Shown here: positions 1-13,709 of the stretch, in pieces | Layout: each line of letters starts with the position of its first letter | Position numbering within the stretch: the stretch's first letter is position 1 | From: Hybos culiciformis | Taxonomy: Eukaryota > Arthropoda > Insecta > Diptera > Hybotidae | Assembly (NCBI GenBank): GCA_964007475.1 | Contig: OZ023273.1 | Span: forward strand, 1,860,001 to 1,924,000 | DNA: 64,000 bases | Direction of reading: 5' to 3' | The notes under the pieces: generated by a model | The model's input: the letters and a program-made list of their open reading frames with translations, nothing else | Databases searched by the model: none | What the model was told of the DNA's origin: nothing | Translations under genes and position numbers: made by a program

Positions 1-330
1 TTTTGCAAAAAAACTGGTATTTTACCGACGCAACATAAATGACATCGAGAGTGGTTTTTCTTCATATATATATTGATTATAGATTTAACCAGATTTTTCA
101 TTAGAAATTATATTATGACAATTAAATTGAGTTGAGTTGTGTTATCAAAGGACGTAAAATAAAAAAATAAAATTCTTCGTGTAAATTAATTGTAATTTCA
201 CTAACCTAAATATTTTACTGGATTTTTTTGTAAACATTATATCAGATTATATTTATGTAGTATTAATTTATATTTAAAAATAAATAAATAAAAATATCAC
301 ATATATTTTCAACTTGAATTCAATGATTTT

Positions 331-379
331 TCACAGCACTTCTTCTGGTTGACCGCCATAGCGTCTAACAGAGCTGTGT
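331..379 (-). CDS. possible 3'-terminal coding exon of an unidentified minus-strand gene
   Basis: On the minus strand a good acceptor (TTTCATTTTAG) is followed by 49 nt encoding HSSVRRYGGQPEEVL and a stop (331-333). The stretch is clearly richer in G+C than its surroundings, which is the only other sign that it is coding. The rest of such a gene would lie at higher coordinates, where I found no exon that joins it, and the SH2 gene further up has its own stop. The product is unknown. It may also be chance or a remnant. Confidence 0.2.
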
Positions 380-383
380 CTAA

Positions 384-893
384 AATGAAAATGAACCGTG
401 ACAATTTGCTTATTTTTTTGTTTTAAACACGACTATTAGATACCCGCCAAATTAATAATAATTAAATATTTTACAATATAGTAAAATGAAAATCACAAAT
501 CCTTCTGAAGTTTTTCGAAAAATGTTTTAAAAAAAGTTTGATTCAATGGCTTGTTTGAACTGTCATTATTTTTTTAAATTTCCTACTATTAGAATTGTTT
601 GAAAAAAGATTAATTTAGCTGCAATAATTAAACATTGAATTTAACAGAAGTAGATAGATGCATATAATTTTTAGCCTAACCAAAATAATTTTTAGTTTTT
701 TAACACTATAATATTGGTGGGATTTTATCAAAACAAGAAGAGAAATTTAAATCGAAAATAATTAAACCTATATTTAAAATCATTTAGCAAAATATATACC
801 TGTACCTAGTTAAAGTTTATTTACTCTGTATTTTTTATATAAATTTATTTAATTTTTTACACAAAGATGTTGTTTATAATTTCTTATCATCAG
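384..893. other. AT-rich non-coding stretch
   Basis: No coding signal seen. It precedes, and is probably intronic to, the MIEAP-like gene, whose earlier exons are not recognisable here. Confidence 0.5.
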
Positions 894-1252
894 GTGTTGT
901 CTACTTTGCACGAATATCCATGTTTAGAGGAATGTACACCTTTAATAAATTTCATTAGCAAATGTGTGCGATTATCATGGAAAATGGTCAATCAAACAAT
1001 ACCCTATTATTTGGATAATGATTTTACATTGAGTTAGTTAAATGTGTTATTTTTTATCATATTAAATATAACTTTCATTAATTAATAACAAAAATTTTAA
1101 TAATTTTATTTTTTATTTTAGGTTTTTTGAGGCCAGAAAAACATGATCGTCATATGCAATCTGATAAGCGCTCTGATCTAATTCGAGGTTTTCTTTGGCC
1201 AGCTCTGATGCAAAATAATCGTTGTGCACAAAAAGCCATTGTTGCGACATAA
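894..1252 (+). CDS. mitochondria-eating protein (MIEAP/SPATA18)-like, last two exons
   Basis: Two exons, 894-1032 and 1122-1252, join in phase 1 across an 89-nt GT-AG intron and encode about 88 C-terminal residues ending at a TAA. The end, with RHMQSDKRSDLIRGFLWPAL followed by MQNNRC and KAIVAT, matches from memory the C-terminal domain of mitochondria-eating protein, where a Tyr/Arg-rich stretch leads into a hydrophobic-WPAL/WPVL motif and a final KGEAVT-like strand. The family acts in mitochondrial quality control in vertebrates; the role of insect homologues is less clear. The first exon begins in phase 0 after CATCAG. Upstream exons, including any coiled coil, are not in view and are probably left of the window, so this is partial. 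Domain identity is inferred from motif resemblance, not from a search. Confidence 0.6.
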
Positions 1253-1974
1253 TTATAATGACGTTTAATTATTTCAATGAAAACATAAAAAAAAAATTTA
1301 ATAATTATTGTTTTAAAAACAATTATAAAGTTTTATTAATTTTAAATTTAGTTCATTTATAAATATAAACATATATTTTTTACAACATTGTAAAACCAAA
1401 TTTTATTTAATATTTACTGTAGGTAATAATTTATTAATTTATTAAGATTATTTTTTTTTTATGAATATTAAATATCTTGTAAATTATTGGTAAAATTAAA
1501 ATGTATGTTCAATTAAAATGAATATGTATAATTTATTTAATAGCTTTTCGAATGAAAAATATTAAGATATTCAATTAACAAAAAAAATATTTTTTTTGGA
1601 CTCTGTTTTTAAAAATTACAATCTTTGTACTTAGAACTAAATATGTACACTATTAGATAGAAAACTATTCAAACTATTCCACGAGAGAATATTAATTTCG
1701 TAATATTTGAGCCAGCTAAATATAGACAATCTAATAATTATTTTTAAAAATCTTAAACAAAAGACTGTAATACTAAATATTCTCCAATCAAATGTTCTGT
1801 TTAAATATTCTCTTCATTCATTTTTTTTACAACGTATTATGTATAATTACAATAGCAAAAAACGTTTTTTGGTATTGAATGCTATTTGAATGAAATTATA
1901 GACAACAACATCACAATACAATATTATTGTCTACTGCTACAATATTATTATTATTATTTATTAAACTGTTTATT
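1253..1974. other. intergenic, AT-rich
   Basis: Convergent spacer between the MIEAP-like gene (+) and the SH2 gene (-). It contains AATAAA-like and T-rich stretches on both strands. The ORF at 1707-1889 is low-complexity and unsupported. Confidence 0.5.
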
Positions 1975-3011
1975 TTAAGTAATTGGAATTAAATATAAAT
2001 TAACACTAATTGATTTATTCATACATAAAAGCTTGTTTATTTTATAATAATTAATTATATCACTTGGAGTATCAAATAACTTTTCACATGGCTTCTCAAG
2101 TCCAATTCTGAATTTATGTTCTTGTTTTCTAATGTATAAATGAAAAAAGTTATTTTTCGCAAATATACTCAGAATATATTTAATGATTTTATCCTAAAAA
2201 AAAAAGAAGGGAAATAACTTAATTTTGTTCATTAATTAAATATATATATTTATTATAAATATTATACCTCTTCTCTATATGGGCGAACTAAACAAGAACC
2301 ATCTATACGTTTGTCAAGAATGTCTTCAGCCATAGCTCTATCAAGCGCTCTAAAATATGGTTCCGATTCAATTGTTTTCAATTTCCTTACAGGTGTCTCC
2401 TGAACACCTAAAACAAGTAATATATATATTTGTTATATTTCTTGTTAAGAAAAAAATATTTAATAAATGATTTAGAAATTTTTAATATGTAAATTATTAA
2501 ACTTTTGTACTACATAAATTTACTTCACTAAGAATTGAGATATATCCAAAATTTGGTGTCTCTTAAATTTTTCTTTGAGTCTTGCTTTAAACGTTACCAA
2601 CAAACATAAATTTTAGTTGTTATCCAATCTCCAAAAATAATTTCTATTCTCAAATATTAATTAAATCGTTTCTAATACGACTATAGACTTTATTTTGTAC
2701 AGCATATGGTTGAAGGCTCTGTGTCTCTGCTTTAATTTGAAAAATCCGATCAATTTAATAATTTACATTTTTAATAATATTTAATTCCAAATTCAGTTTA
2801 TTCGTTCTTTTCACTCACTTATAACTAGATAATCATCGCAATTTTTATTAGAATCATTTATTTCCTCTAAGCTGCTCTGCAATGGTCGCTGTTTACGTTT
2901 AAATCTGGAACAACAACATCCATTGTGCAAACTGTCGACACATTCTTCAGTTACACGAGAAAATAAATTTTGTACAACTGTCCACAGTACTCGAATAGAC
3001 CAGCAACACAT
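1975..3011 (-). CDS. small SH2-domain adaptor, SLP-76/BLNK-type SH2
   Basis: Three exons on the minus strand (3011-2819, 2407-2268, 2193-1975) join with correct phases and GT/AG borders to give 183 aa. The N-terminal ~60 residues start MCCWSIRVLW, are Cys-rich (a CCC cluster) and basic, and have no recognised domain. Residues ~80-183 form an SH2 domain: the motif DGSCLVRPYREE supplies the phosphotyrosine-binding arginine (R106, the FLVR arginine), followed by strands KYILSIFAKNNFFHLYIRK and the helix TPSDIINYY. The layout resembles the C-terminal SH2 of SLP-76/BLNK adaptors, which bind phosphotyrosine proteins downstream of kinases. The start used is the first Met of the first visible exon, so further 5' exons cannot be excluded. 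The SH2 call is firm; the subfamily is inference. Confidence 0.72.
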
Positions 3012-5371
3012 TGTTTAATTAAAAAAAATTTATTTAAATTTTACGATTTGTATTTTTTAATTTATTTTATTTTTTATTTAAATTTATTTTTTTTTTAATC
3101 TAAAAATTTTTTAATTATTTTACAAACGTTCTTCAAGAAATTTAAAATGCAACTGCGAATAAAATAAACAAGATTTAGTTTTTAATTCTATATAAGAAAA
3201 CGTGTCCTCATCTGAATGAAACTTCCAGCTTCAATGATTTTCATCAACCAAATTTCATGGCGCGTAACCGAACATTCTATTTTTCATTTATTATATTTTC
3301 ATTATTATATATTTAAGTGCTTGAGATAATGTTTTTTTTTTTTTTTTTTTTTGTAGAATATAGTCAACAAGTGAGGCAAAAAAAGCTGACAGATGTTTAT
3401 TTGTTAATTTTCTTATAAATATTTTCTATATATGAAAATGACACCACATTGGAATAAATTTTATGAGATTTTTTTTTATTAAACATGGGAATGTGTAAAA
3501 ATTATAATATTATTAAACGAAATAAAAATGTGATGAGTGATGTTAATTAATGCTATAATAATCCAAGAGCTGGTATATTTTTATAAAACTGTCATTACAT
3601 TGTAAAATTAACATATCAAATAATTAATTCAGTATGATACAAGATAACCAAGATATTAGTTAATAATTTAAAATTTTGGCTTGTTCCAATTGTTATTAAC
3701 TTTGTCTTTTAAATAAAATGTGAAGCAGCTGACTTAACTTATTCAATTACTTTTTTTAGTTTCTGATATAACCAATATATTTAATTAACCCCCACTCGGA
3801 TATCTTTAATATTATCGCTCTTGAATTAAAATACTAATCCTTCATTCTCAAAAAAAATTGATGGAATGGAATTTCGTTGACGGTATATACATATTTATGT
3901 ATATTATATATAGTATTTATTTATTATTTCATTATGTACACTATATTTTTTATTAATTCTTTTTACAAATATAATCAAAGCCTAATTCCTTGTGAAAAAT
4001 TGCCCTTATGTATGTGATATGTTTATATACAACAACATTTATAGTGGACGTTATAAAAATAACTTTATAAGAAAATTTTGCATAAATTTGAATATTTTTA
4101 AGAAATGGACATGTATAAAAATTTTAAAAATAAATATCTAAACAGAAGCATTCAATATCTTTCGTCTATTTGTATCGGGAATTTACTTTAATCTTATATA
4201 TATATTTTTTCCCAGGATTAAAAAGCTATTTATTTTCATATTAAAGTTTAAGGAATGTATTTTTTAGTCCAATATCAATTTTTATGGACTTTAATATATT
4301 TAAAAAAAGAATAATATTTAGTTCTGTTGTAAAAGAAGACTTATTGTGTCAATTTTGCAGAAAAGAAATTGGAAGATTAAAATCGCATACAATAAAACTA
4401 GTATGTCTTATAAGTTATAACACTATACTGAATACTAAACTATATACGTATAACTAAAAATTTATTTTGTATAACTAAAAACTTATTTTGAAGGCGAAAA
4501 AACTAAAATTAACAACACTTAATACCGAGACAATTGAGACAATTAATTAAGATAAAGAGATTAGAAAATGTAAGGAACGGGCTTAACCTTCGAACATTAA
4601 GTTCACAGAAAGAGTTAAAATCTTTTATTGAAAAAATAAGAATCTTAAATTTTCCTGGAAACTGCGATCTTGTATTTTTATATTTATCATGAAAATATAA
4701 AAGAAACAAATTGGATTTAAAAATAAAGCAAAATTTTAAATATATAGATTATTTTATAAATACGGTATTTGTATATTCATCTAATTGTTTTTCTATGATA
4801 TCTATATCTATCTATATAATCTTAAATGAAAATTAACATTCACAAATCTTATTTAATTCGATTACAATTAAATTACACTATAAAACTTATAAAATCTATT
4901 TGCAGGGAAAAATGCTCCTTAGATTTATATGTTTTTATAAAACATCTTCATTTATGTATCTGCTGCATATGTATTATTTATATAAACTTTATATACATGT
5001 TAGGCGATAATACACTTCTATAACACATCAATATCGTAATTAATTTGGAAATAAGATTATTTTTTCAGTTTTTTGGTAATGTTTGGTTGCATTGATATAT
5101 AATATCCGTTTTCAATATTAACATTTATTATCATAAATTATATTGATATATTGATATACATGTTTGTTCTATTAATGATAGCAGGAGTTGAGAGCTTTAA
5201 GAGATTAAGTAAAGTTAACTCAGTTTTTATTTATAATTTTTATTGTATTTTCAATCGTTTTATTATTCTTAAATTAATTCAATTGTAAACTTTACTTTAT
5301 TAAACTTGAATTAAATTATTAAAATATAATCAATTTAGAACAACAAATTGTATAACTTATAAAATTATAAT
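3012..5371. other. gene-free AT-rich stretch
   Basis: Homopolymer T runs (around 3329-3352) and AT microsatellites. No coding exon, RNA gene or clear repeat boundary recognised. Short ORFs at 4509-4709 (-) and 4826-5023 (+) have background composition. Confidence 0.5.
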
Positions 5372-5695
5372 ATGCATATTAGTAAAAATTATTTCTGTTC
5401 ATATCAAAGTTTACAACAAAAGTCTTCAAAACTCAAACATATTTTTCATTTTGATTTTTTGAACCTTGATATATTGCCGAGATTCAAACTTCATGTATTC
5501 AAACACCATGGAAAACATATTCACAGTAAGTATTTTTTAATTTTATTTATGACATTATTCTGTACGTTAATATGTCTATAATATAACTCAATCATCACTT
5601 GATAACTTAATACTTCTCTTGCAGTTAATATTTGGGATGAGCAGAACAGTATAGCACTAATTAAAAACTCTATGTATAATATTGATAGGACATAG
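5372..5695 (+). CDS. putative small two-exon coding gene or gene fragment
   Basis: An ORF from ATG 5372 to a phase-1 donor (A|GTAAGT at 5525/5526) joins to an acceptor (CTCTTGCAG, exon from 5625) and runs to TAG at 5695, giving a continuous 74-aa product that includes FLNLDILPRFKLHVFKHHGK and INIWDEQNSIALIKNS. Both splice sites are close to consensus and the amino-acid composition is less Lys/Asn/Ile/Phe-skewed than the background ORFs, which is why I list it. I do not recognise the family. Another coding-looking exon follows at about 5935-6020, so this may be the middle of a larger gene whose other exons I cannot trace. Start and end are uncertain. Confidence 0.33.
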
Positions 5696-5934
5696 CAAAT
5701 GTCATATCATGATATCAATATATACACTTACAATACTCTTTTCAATTATTTCATACTGATTTTATACTACTACCAAGATAATTATTGAGATGAATGAAAT
5801 TTTTCATAACATAACTTTCGTATCGAATTTTTATTTTTTATTTTTTTTTTTTCATTTTAAATTAAGCATCTGCGTTGTACCATATTCGACGTCATTAAGT
5901 TTTACAGTTTGTTCACATTTCAGTTTGTTAGACA

Positions 5935-6020
5935 GAGATGGTAATAACATTGAATCGCCCTTGAAACAAATACTAATGAAACATTTTATATGTAATATAA
6001 AAAAAGTCCTTTCGCAATAA
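5935..6020 (+). CDS. orphan coding-looking exon
   Basis: After a polypyrimidine-AG acceptor (TTCACATTTCAG) the + strand reads LLDRDGNNIESPLKQILMKH and on to a stop at 6018-6020. It may be the last exon of the gene suggested by 5372-5695. The family is not recognised. Confidence 0.25.
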
Positions 6021-9000
6021 AATAATTTTTTTTCGTCATTTTTACATGTGATTTTCAGAGCTTCGGGTAGAACAAAAAAATAAAATATTAAATTTTGTGA
6101 AAATTTAAAACTAAAATTTTTATTAAAATATTAATTTTAAATATACCTAGAAATTATAAAAAAAAAATTTAAAACTGAAAATTTTTAATATACCTAAATA
6201 TATAAAATAATTAAAACCAAAATAGGAAAAAAGGATACATAAGGAAACTTCCTAATATTTCGAATTCAAAGAAAAAGTAAGTACACTTATCTTTTTTTTT
6301 TTAATTATATTAATTTACGATTTAAATTAAAAATTAAATAACAAAATTTTGTACGCCTTACTTAATACTAAGCTTATCAATTTTTAAATGAAATAAAATT
6401 AAAAAAAAAAAAAAAGAATCCGCCGTAACGTAGTAAAAAATAAATTTTAATCACATTTTTTACGTATTTTAAAATTTTATTATCTATAAATCTATAATTC
6501 TGTACATGTGAAATTAGCAGTCTCTATAAATCTGTAAATAAACAGCAGCCAAAAATAAATAAACAAATTAAAAATATAATTATTAGGTACAACAAACTAA
6601 GTAATACGCAATCCGACGTACTATATGATGTATAATATATATTAACTTGATATAATTTGATGGACTTTATATTTCGCATGAAAAGATTAAGATTCTGGAC
6701 TTAATAAAATATCTGAACTTTTGTAAAATTTCATGAAGTATGATAATTTTTTTTTTTTTAAATTATTGCTACGATTTTTTTTTAACTTTGAAGCCAATGT
6801 TACTGCTTAATCTTACTTTAACAATATTGGTAATAGATATAGTTATTCTAAACTTGTATACTGTGTGATCGTAACAAATAAATAGAAAATAATTGGATTA
6901 TGAGATAATAAATAATTGAGTTGTTTGTTTATGTGAAAGTTTACACATTATTAGTTACGTCAAAACATAAACAAGACATGAAAAATTTTCTGTTGACCCA
7001 AAAAAATTATGATAATCTAACGAATTAAAATTTTTTATTCTATAATATTTTTAGTTTCATTAATTTTAAATTTCATCAATTATTTTTTTCTCTCATTTAT
7101 ATTGATATATAATTTATATTAGAGCTAAGTACATATTATATGAATAAAGACCGGCAGTGTAATTAGAGCTTGAAAGAGAGTCAAAGGTTTGCAAAATACG
7201 CCATAAATCTGCTTAGTTAGTTTAATTTTGGCGTCAGCATCAAAATATTTTCACAGGATGGAAATTATTTATTTCTTAATTCCATTTGTTGATGCATATA
7301 GTTCTGAATTTTTATACTCCACAATAAATGAAATATTTAAAAAAAACCTTTCTGTACATTAGAGAATAATTTGGAAGCTTCACAAATGAAAATTCCGTCA
7401 ATCGAGACGAAAAGTTTCATGTTACAACGCATCAATAAACCTATACAATTTTTCATTAAAGTCCAACCATATAGTCATGCGGATTGAGGGGAATTAATGG
7501 TTTCTATTTGAACTCATAATTTTTTATCCTAATAGTACTTGGATAATATATAGTTGAATATTTAAAACTTATTACGGAATTTACGCAAATTTCATAATAA
7601 TTTTGTAATTACATTATTATTAGCTTTTACTTTTATAATATGGTCAGTACATTAGAACATTTCTACCGTTAAAGTTAAAATTCGCTATTATAGTGGTTTA
7701 TAAATATTTAATTGATTTTAATTTACTCTGTGACTAGTATAACTTAAATATAATATTAGTATCAATCCGCAGTTTCCTAGCAGTGAAACATCGATTATAT
7801 ACTATCAAGTTTTTCCAGCAAAATAATCACTAGTTTTGCTTTTGTGTTTTTGGTTTTTTTTTGAAAAATGATATTCCTCAATCCCAAACTATTTTTTAAT
7901 TTATAGTTCCTTGACAAAATCACCGATTTCTTCTTTAACAAATATTAATGGAGCCCCCAATTTAAACTAGAATGGTATATTGAAAGAATAAAGGGAAAGA
8001 CATAATGTAGAATTGTAAAAAAATGCACATATTTATTAACAATAATTTTATTTTTAATGACCTCAATAAATAAAACATTGATTTTTCATATAATTTTCGT
8101 AATAAATTACCGAATAATAATTTGAGATTATTTGAGCGTTATAAATATGATATTTTTTGATTTGTTTCCTTTTATCTAAATTACTTATGTTCTTTAAAAA
8201 TCTGGCTAATCATGATATTATCACAGTAAGATAGTCTAACCTCACAAAGGATCTGCGCCTGCATGATGTAGTACCTATACCTATTTCATATACAGAACAA
8301 TAAATGACTATTTTATATTAAATAGTATTCTTATGTTTTATTTACTCTTAAAAATTAAACTACTGTTATTGCGGTTCAGAAATTTTCGCGAAATAGATAA
8401 ATAATGCTCATTGTATGTATTTATGATGTACATAAATTGTACAAGTCTTCTCTGTATACGGAATTTAAATCTTATTTGAATATAACATAGTTGCTTTAAA
8501 AAACTAGTTAAGCAATTTTTTTTTTCTGAAATATTGTTATTGAGGTGTTCGCGTTTTCTCAATTAAAATTAAATTAAAATAAATAGATTTATTAAATAAA
8601 AAGAATAAAATAATGATTTTCAATTTCAGTTGTACTTAACTTTCGAATAAGATTTACCTTAAAAATTGCGGAATCACTTTTTTAATATAAATATAGTTTT
8701 TGCTTTTTGCTCAATAATTAAGAGAAAAGTGTAGCAATGATGATGATAAACCTTAATTAAGTTTATTCAGTTTTTAATTAAATAAAAAAACTAGTCTTTA
8801 GTAAGTGATAAAAAATTTGTAAATTATTAAAAAAATTTTAAACAAACTATTTCACATCTTTATATATATTTATTGTAATGAAAATAAAAATGAAGGAATA
8901 ATTCATCAGCAGATATAATGAAAATTATTATTTGAGAATTTGTACTATTATAGGTATGTTTATAGTTTTCGTTTTTTCAAAAGTTTTTCTTTCTATAAAT

Positions 9001-9240
9001 TTACTAGATCAAGTTAGAATTTGATCAAAGGGACGATTTTTTAATCATTTTGTCACGTTTGAATTAGAAACAGTAACGAATAAAATGAGTGAGAATAATT
9101 ATGAAAAGTGTATTTTGTCCATAGTTAGTCAAGCTACACTGTGAAGGCTCTATTCTGGGGAAATTCATCTTTGTACTACTTAATAAAAGACCTCAATTAA
9201 AGCAGAGTGCGAGTTTTTTTTATATAAATATTTATATTTA
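6021..9240. other. gene-free AT-rich stretch
   Basis: Only homopolymers and AT repeats noticed. ORFs here (e.g. 8338-8562, -) have background composition. Confidence 0.5.
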
Positions 9241-9381
9241 ATTTATCACACTAGAAAAGCGTGCTGGTTCAGAATGAAGCCCCGATAGAAACATTATTTA
9301 TAATTTTAGATCAGATAGGTTTTGAACCGAAAGCTTAGTATTGCTGCTGAAAGTAGGTGTTTTAACTATTGCACCACCCAG
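9240..9381 (-). mobile_element. tRNA-derived SINE-like insert
   Basis: On the minus strand, a tRNA-like head carries an A-box match (TGGTGCAATAG, plus 9366-9376) and a B-box match (GGTTCAAAACC, plus 9318-9328) separated by about 37 nt, as in RNA polymerase III internal promoters. The head resembles a tRNA (GGGTGGTGCAATAGTTAAAAC) but the anticodon stem is degenerate, so it is not a functional tRNA. A 3' part of unknown origin continues to about 9240. I did not find clear target-site duplications, so the ends are approximate. Confidence 0.45.
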
Positions 9382-9399
9382 ATTGATTGATATTATTGA

Positions 9400-12300
9400 A
9401 TGATTTCATTCCCGGCCTATTACAAAGATAATCAGGCAACAAAAATCTATCATCTTATATTTATGATTTGAATTTACAACCATACGGCTTGTATTTTTTT
9501 TTAAATTATTTATGCTTCGCTTTTTATGTAGACCAGTTACGTGTAAAATTATGCAAATACATACTTTCTGTGTATATGTATAACAAATTATTATTTCAAA
9601 ATATAATTTGTTTTTATAAATAATTTCATGTTGTGGAGGTAGGGTATCTACATATATTTTTGGCAAAAAAAATTATATAAAAGGTCATTGAATCATTATT
9701 GAACTTTCAAATTCATATATGAATGTTTAATAAATTACATTTCAATCATTTAAGGTAGATTTTACAAAAAACAAATCTCATTAGTCATTATCAACAAATA
9801 TAAAAATACCTATAAAAAATTAAGTAAAAAAAAAATTTAAACAAATTTGTGTTATACACAATGACTTATAATGAAATAATATCTTTAGTAATTAAATATA
9901 TATAGCAGTACCTATAATTGATTCATAAAATTTGAAATTAAAAAATACAAGTTTTAAAAAACTTTTTTTTTTACATTAAAATTTATTTTTTACTTTCAAT
10001 TTATTCATATTTCAGAATTAATTTAATTTTAATTATGTTTATTAATTGCGGTATAATCCTCTTATAATTCTATTTACATTTATTTTAACTTGTGTATACG
10101 AATCTTATCTTAGCTAAAAAAAAAAATGCATTAACAATTTTTAGACACAAATTTAATTTATAGCAAAAGTGTTAAATAACTCTATATATACAAAAAAAAT
10201 AGTAAAAAATCACATATGCGACAATTATTAAAAACAATTATTTGTAAATTTTGTAAAAACTTTTCTTTTTTTTTTCTTAAACCATTACTACAAAGTCAAT
10301 AAAAAATATCTCTGTAGGCAAATCAGTTTATTTTTGTTAGATTTTGATATAAATATGTTTATTAAATATATTAATTTTTAATTTGAATTTGAACAAATCG
10401 AGTTTTGTTTACCAAATCAACAAAAAAATTAATTAATATAACAAGAAAAATAATCCAAAATAGTTAAACTTTAAGTTCATTCAACTAAAGTACATTTGAA
10501 AGTTTATGTAAATAATTATTATATAAAAATTTAAATTTTGTAATTATAAATTTAGTATTATTTGTTATTAATAAAATATGTACAGGTGCGGCTGTTCAAT
10601 TCGGAGTAGGTATAATGTTTTCCACCCGTTTTGCAAATTATAAATTATAAATTTTGCCCTACTAATTATAATTTTGTACTATTTATATATTATTATATCC
10701 AAAAGGAAAAAAAAATACAATATATATACACGTTTTTATACTATATACGTCTGATAGTCACTATATAATGTGTATTAATTTAAAAATTAAATTAATATCA
10801 AACTGCTGATAAAAGAAAAAATTTCTTATTCGTTTTACATATTTTTCCAACTTATAAAAATGATCAAAATTAAAATAAATAATAATAATAACCCACGTGG
10901 CTAATGTTGTTAAAAGATAGCACCAGTCACATGTGTCTACTTTATGAATAACAAAAAACTATACAATAGTGAATATTATGAATTTATTAAAATTATTGAT
11001 AGTGAATAATAATGTAAAATACTTTATTTTTAATGAATTTTTTTTTTTTAGAAATATAAAATTAATTTTGTTATTAAAAGTAAGTATACTATAAAACTAT
11101 AATAATTACACTTTCACAATATTTAAAATAATTTGTGATGAATCAAAATTAATTAATTAATTGAAAACAAAATTAAAAATATCAAAACAAATATCTGGTT
11201 TTTAATTTATAAGTCGATATAAAATTCATTTAATTTGTTAGCACTTTTATTGCAAGAAAGAAACCGATCTGTGAATATTATTTTTTTTTTTCTATTATAT
11301 ACATATTTTTATTATTTTGTATCTTGTTTATTGAATTTTTAATTAATTTTAATAAATTTACCGGTAACGTCATTTTTGTGTATGATCAACTACAAGCAGC
11401 AAATATAAGTTAAAAATAATGCATATGAAAGCAAAATTAATTTGTATGAATTTTTTTTTTTTTCGGCGACAATAAATCTTGAAAGCAACAAAATTTCGTT
11501 AATTTTATTTAACATCTTAATATTGTTGTAATAATAATAAACATTGAAAGGTTATTATTATTTCAATATTCGCAGTAAAGAATTAATTTTCTTAGATTTG
11601 CGCGCATTTAGAATTATGGATTTGAGAACATTTTGATTAAAGTATTTAGCAGTGAATAAGATCGAGAGTAAACTGGAAAATAAAGTGTAGGTTTATTTAG
11701 ATAAATTGATGGCAAATTATGGAGTGTTTTTGAATCTTCTGTTTAATATAAGTAATAAAGTCTTGATAAAGCCTTAGGCGAATTATACTGTCGAAATTCA
11801 AATAAATTGAAATTATTTTCATCAACCTGCCTAAATGTATAAAGCTTAATAATATTTTAATGACAAAGTTTTGAGAAGATAAATAAAATGGATTGCAGCA
11901 ACGATTGCCACAACAGAAGTTTTTGAATTTAATATAATTTACTCCCATTTTCTCTCTAAAACTTAATTATATGTATATCTAAGACGTAAAAAAAGTAGCC
12001 AAAGCTTATAACACGTGAATTAAATATTGCATGTTGGTCCTTTTTTTTCAATAATTGTTTAAAATTATGTTGGAGCCTTGCATGCATATCTAATTGCATG
12101 TACGCCGAAAGAAAAATTAATTTTTCTAAAACAATTCAACCAATGTTTGTACAGAAAATATATTTGACAATTCTTTTTCCATTTTTCAAAAGGTTTTGTA
12201 TAGAAAACTATGCTTTTGTCTGTCATAGGACAAAAATTAAACTAATTTATTAATCAAATAAGTTATAAATAAATAGTATTAGGTATACATAAATAATAAA

Positions 12301-13709
12301 TTTAAAGTTTTTTGGTCAGTAGGATTGTAGCATTCATTTCTCTAATTAGAGGAGTTCTTAAGGACTTAGTTTGTTAAGTTTTATTTTGGGATTGTATTAA
12401 TTTCTAAAAACCTAAGTTGGTTCAAATAAAACTAACTAACTTCCTAAACCTGAAATTGCAGTTAATTTTTGATAATTGGGTGTTAGTACCTTAGGATTTA
12501 GTTCGCGAAGCACTTTTGAATTTCAAGTCGCACATATATGACGTTTAGTCCTTGAAAAATGATTTATAATATTATTAAATCTTCTTATAGTTAATATATT
12601 CAATAATTATACAATGTATTTAGAAAATTTTTTTCTCACCACTTAGTTATTTAATAAAGTTAATTGAAATTTTATTAATTTTTTCTCTAAAACTGTTATT
12701 AGTTAAAATTAAATAGGTTAATTTCATTTCAGTATTATATATTATGAACTTAAAATTCAACGAAGCATAAAGACTACAAGTACACAGCATAACTCAAATT
12801 TCTACCACATTATATTTAAAAAAAAAAAATTAACCTTGTGATTTTATTTAATTTTTTTTTTTTTGAAAGAAAATCATTGTGATTGAATGGTAGGTAAGTT
12901 TCTCAGGTATCTTCATACAGTCTTTGGTTTTCAATATCTCTATATATATTTGTATATCTTTAGAGTTTTTTGTTTCGCATGTTCAAATTTATAATTGCTT
13001 TTAATAGAATTCACCAATAGCGATAAATGAAGTTTATAATAAGTTTAATAATATAAAATTGTTATAACTACCTTATTCTAAACCTTACTCTAAATTTTAT
13101 TATGTGAAACTGTAGATACATTGTACTTAATAAGTTCAAACATTATACAAATCTGTTACGAATTTTTATCCAATTGATATAAAAACCTATAATATAATAT
13201 TTTTAAAATTATAGACTAGACTTGAGTAGTAAAAATGATTAAAAAATTTATATATAGTAATCTCTGGGAGCTTTAATTTTGCACCATTTCAACAAGAAAA
13301 TAATGTAATCACAAATTGAAATAACTATAGTCAATTTAATCCTAAACTATACTGAGATCCTGTGAAATTACCACCAACATTTTATTTTTATTTATTATTC
13401 TCATCAGTTTTTGGTTTGTTTGTTGCGGAATGTAACTATGCTGTTGTCATACCTGAACATCGTCAAGTTGAATGTTTATTCCATTTGAGTTGGCGAACTT
13501 GAAATTTACTCATCAGAAGTGTTGTTTTTTAACAAGTCCTTCAACCTGTTTAAAAAAAGTGAGTTACAAGTTGATAGACAAGTTTAATAGTGTGTAGTAA
13601 TGTTGAAAGACTTTTCAAAGGCAAGTTTTTTAATTTAGCTTATACATCTGTAGCGAAGCTTTCAACATATTCGAATGCCAGTTTAGTAACACTCAATCAT
13701 AGACTCTAT
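9400..13709. other. gene-free AT-rich stretch
   Basis: Long A/T homopolymers, no recognised exon or RNA gene. The 83-aa minus ORF at 11697-11948 has no recognisable motif and is not called. Confidence 0.5.

Noticed and set aside
11697..11948. 83-aa minus-strand ORF with several Cys
   Set aside because: No splice context, no recognisable domain, composition close to background.
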